A stretch of DNA of 7,477 bases from Acidimicrobiaceae bacterium (GTDB lineage Bacteria; Actinomycetota; Acidimicrobiia; Acidimicrobiales; Salinilacustritrichaceae): NCBI GenBank assembly GCA_003476595.1, contig DMTU01000091.1:237-7713 (forward strand). Reading direction: 5' to 3'. The notes under the pieces are model-generated. The model had not been told where the DNA came from. It did no database searches and saw only the letters and a list, made by a program, of their open reading frames with translations. The first letter of the stretch is position 1; every line of letters begins with the position of its first letter. Of this stretch, positions 6,364 to 7,477 are shown piece after piece. Position numbers and translations under genes: made by a program.

Positions 6364-6369
6364 TACCGT
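6364..6369 (+). promoter_or_regulatory. Possible -10 box of the glycosylase gene
   Basis: TACCGT fits TANNNT and ends 9 nt before ATG 6379, implying a leader of zero to three bases. No Shine-Dalgarno sequence is visible. It shares the 39-bp gap with the divergent SRPBCC promoter, so each promoter's upstream part lies in the other's transcribed region. Confidence 0.4.
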
Positions 6370-6378
6370 CGCGTCTGC

Positions 6379-7281
6379 ATGAGCCCGGACGCCCACGGCA
6401 CCGTCGAGCTCGACGGCCCCTACGACGTCGGGCTGTCGATGCCCTGCCTCGGCACCGCCTCCGACCCGACCTGGCGGGGCGACCGCTCCCGGGTGGAGCT
6501 GGCCGGCCGGACGCCCGAGGGTCCGGTGTCGGTCCGCGCCCGGGCGGCGGACGAGCGCCTCGAGCTCGACGCGTGGGGTCCGGGCGCCGAGTGGATGGTC
6601 GCCCGGCTCGATCGCCTGGCCGCCCGCCACGACGACCCCCGCGAGCTGCACTTCGGCCACCCGGTGCTGGACGAGACCAACCGCCGCCGCCCCGGGATGC
6701 GCCACGCCCCGACCGGCCTCGTCGTCGACGGGCTGCTGGCCCGGGTGCTCGGGCAGCGGGTGCTGGCCACCGAGGCGGCCCGGTCGTGGAACGCGATGTG
6801 CCGCGAGCTCGGCGGCCCGGCCCCCGGCCCCCTGGACCTCCTCCTCCCGCCCGACCCGGAGCGGCTGGCCGAGATGCCCACGTGGTGGTTCCACGAGCGG
6901 GGCGTCGAGCGGGGCCGGGCTCGGACGATGGTGGCGGTGTGCCGGGAGGCCCACCGCCTCGCCGAGGTCGTCGACCTCCCCCTCCCCCAGGCCTACGGCC
7001 GGATGCGGGCCGTCCCCGGCCTCGGCCCCTGGACGGTGAACGGCGTGGCGCGGGTCGCCCTCGGCGACCCGGACGCCATCGTCGTCGGCGACTACTGGAT
7101 CAGCCATGCGGTGTGCTCGTTCTTCACCGGACGGGCCCGCGGATCGGACCAGGAGATGCTGGCGCTCGTCGATCGCTGGGTCGGCCAGCGCGGGAGGGTC
7201 GAGCGGCTCATCCACCTCAGCGGGCACCGCGTCCAGCGCTTCGGCCCCGGCGTGCGCACGCCACGCATCGCGCACCTCTGA
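6379..7281 (+). CDS. AlkA-like DNA-3-methyladenine glycosylase (HhH-GPD superfamily)
   Basis: This 300-residue protein probably removes alkylated bases from DNA as the first step of base-excision repair. The C-terminal half carries the HhH-GPD signature: helix-hairpin-helix around YGRMRAVPGLGPWTVNGVA (206-224), with PGLGPW at 213-218, followed by GDPDAIVVGDYWISH, where D238 is the expected catalytic aspartate. Its residue number happens to equal that of the E. coli AlkA aspartate. Upstream, GLVVDGLLARVLGQRVLATEAARSW is the usual first helix pair of the fold. There is no C-terminal cysteine cluster, so it is not an iron-sulfur EndoIII/MutY type. No Ada-like domain is attached. Residues 1 to about 100 form the less conserved N-terminal domain. 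ATG 6379 follows a -10-like box; upstream in-frame starts would overlap the divergent SRPBCC gene. Substrate range cannot be read from the sequence. Confidence 0.88.
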   Translation: MSPDAHGTVELDGPYDVGLSMPCLGTASDPTWRGDRSRVELAGRTPEGPVSVRARAADERLELDAWGPGAEWMVARLDRLAARHDDPRELHFGHPVLDETNRRRPGMRHAPTGLVVDGLLARVLGQRVLATEAARSWNAMCRELGGPAPGPLDLLLPPDPERLAEMPTWWFHERGVERGRARTMVAVCREAHRLAEVVDLPLPQAYGRMRAVPGLGPWTVNGVARVALGDPDAIVVGDYWISHAVCSFFTGRARGSDQEMLALVDRWVGQRGRVERLIHLSGHRVQRFGPGVRTPRIAHL

Positions 7282-7437
7282 CCGCGCCCTGCGCCCGCCG
7301 ACCCGGATCGACACCGCACGGCCACCCGCAGGCGGCTCCCCAGCCACGTTCTCGTCACCACGGCCTGATCCGATGGGTGATGATCCGAACCGGGACCCGC
7401 GGCGACCGTCGGGGGACCGAGCGCACGAGGAGCAGCC
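7282..7437. other. Intergenic gap without recognised features
   Basis: This 156-bp gap lies between the glycosylase gene and the last partial gene. I see no T-run terminator, no copy of the 48-bp repeat and no clear -10 box; GATGGG near 7373 is a poor candidate. Only the Shine-Dalgarno site at its right end is convincing. Confidence 0.5.
7427..7432 (+). promoter_or_regulatory. Shine-Dalgarno site of the gene at 7438
   Basis: GAGGAG stands 5 nt before ATG 7438. Together they give a normal initiation site and support a real gene that leaves the window. Confidence 0.65.
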
Positions 7438-7477
7438 ATGATCCGCACGGCACGAACCCGAGTGGGAGGTGCGCTGG
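7438..7477 (+). CDS. Start of an unidentified gene (runs off window)
   Basis: Only 13 codons are visible, MIRTARTRVGGAL, after a good ribosome site. The basic first residues followed by a small-hydrophobic stretch could begin a signal peptide or membrane segment, but too little is seen to say, and the product is unknown. It is co-directional with the glycosylase gene but 156 bp away, so probably separately transcribed. Confidence 0.5.
   Translation, partial: MIRTARTRVGGAL

Noticed and set aside
7249..7262. Perfect 14-bp palindrome GGCGTGCGCACGCC
   Set aside because: It lies inside the glycosylase coding sequence (PGVRTPR), has no T-run after it, and such palindromes are expected by chance in DNA this GC-rich.
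5896..7347. Minus-strand frame of 483 residues covering SRPBCC and the glycosylase region
   Set aside because: Only the last 147 residues (from ATG 6339) are the SRPBCC protein; the upstream part is antisense to the glycosylase gene.

Overview
This is a GC-rich window with GTG as well as ATG starts and several start codons sitting directly behind a -10 box (leaderless transcripts). The valyl-tRNA synthetase closely resembles a Streptomyces-like family as I remember it. Together this suggests a high-GC actinobacterium, perhaps of class Acidimicrobiia; the class is an inference from gene style, not a proven placement.

Layout, left to right. (1) Positions 1-848, minus strand: the N-terminal 282 residues of cysteinyl-tRNA synthetase (cysS), cut by the window edge. 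(2) Positions 965-2039, plus strand: a class III nucleotide cyclase behind DUF1707 and LiaF-like domains, with a reading-frame break between DUF1707 and the rest. (3) Positions 2088-4693, plus strand: valS, with a clear one-base deletion at 2543/2544. (4) Positions 4796-5710, minus strand: an AbiEi-type winged helix plus DUF559 (Vsr-like nuclease fold) protein. (5) Positions 5896-6339, minus strand: a small SRPBCC protein. (6) Positions 6379-7281, plus strand: an AlkA-like HhH-GPD DNA glycosylase, divergent from the SRPBCC gene. (7) Position 7438 to the end, plus strand: the first codons of another gene.

The most unusual structure is a family of 48-bp palindromic repeats. Two tandem copies (4705-4800) lie between valS and the DUF559 gene, and two more (5792-5887) lie between the DUF559 promoter and the SRPBCC stop codon. 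All four are in the same orientation with an exact 48-bp period. They contain CCGGG/CCCGG outer arms, GTTGC/GCAAC inner arms and a TTCGA junction. They bracket the DUF559 gene, and one copy supplies its stop codon. They look like a REP/BIME-type element, and the gene with its flanks could be a small repeat-associated cassette; that last step is speculation.

The genes do not form one pathway. cysS and valS are translation housekeeping genes that share an almost identical leaderless promoter/start module (GGTACCCTCGGC then GTG). The cyclase is probably a cytoplasmic signalling protein. The glycosylase serves base-excision repair. The two frame breaks, one in a normally essential gene, suggest sequence or assembly error at least for valS; the cyclase break looks like a larger out-of-frame deletion.
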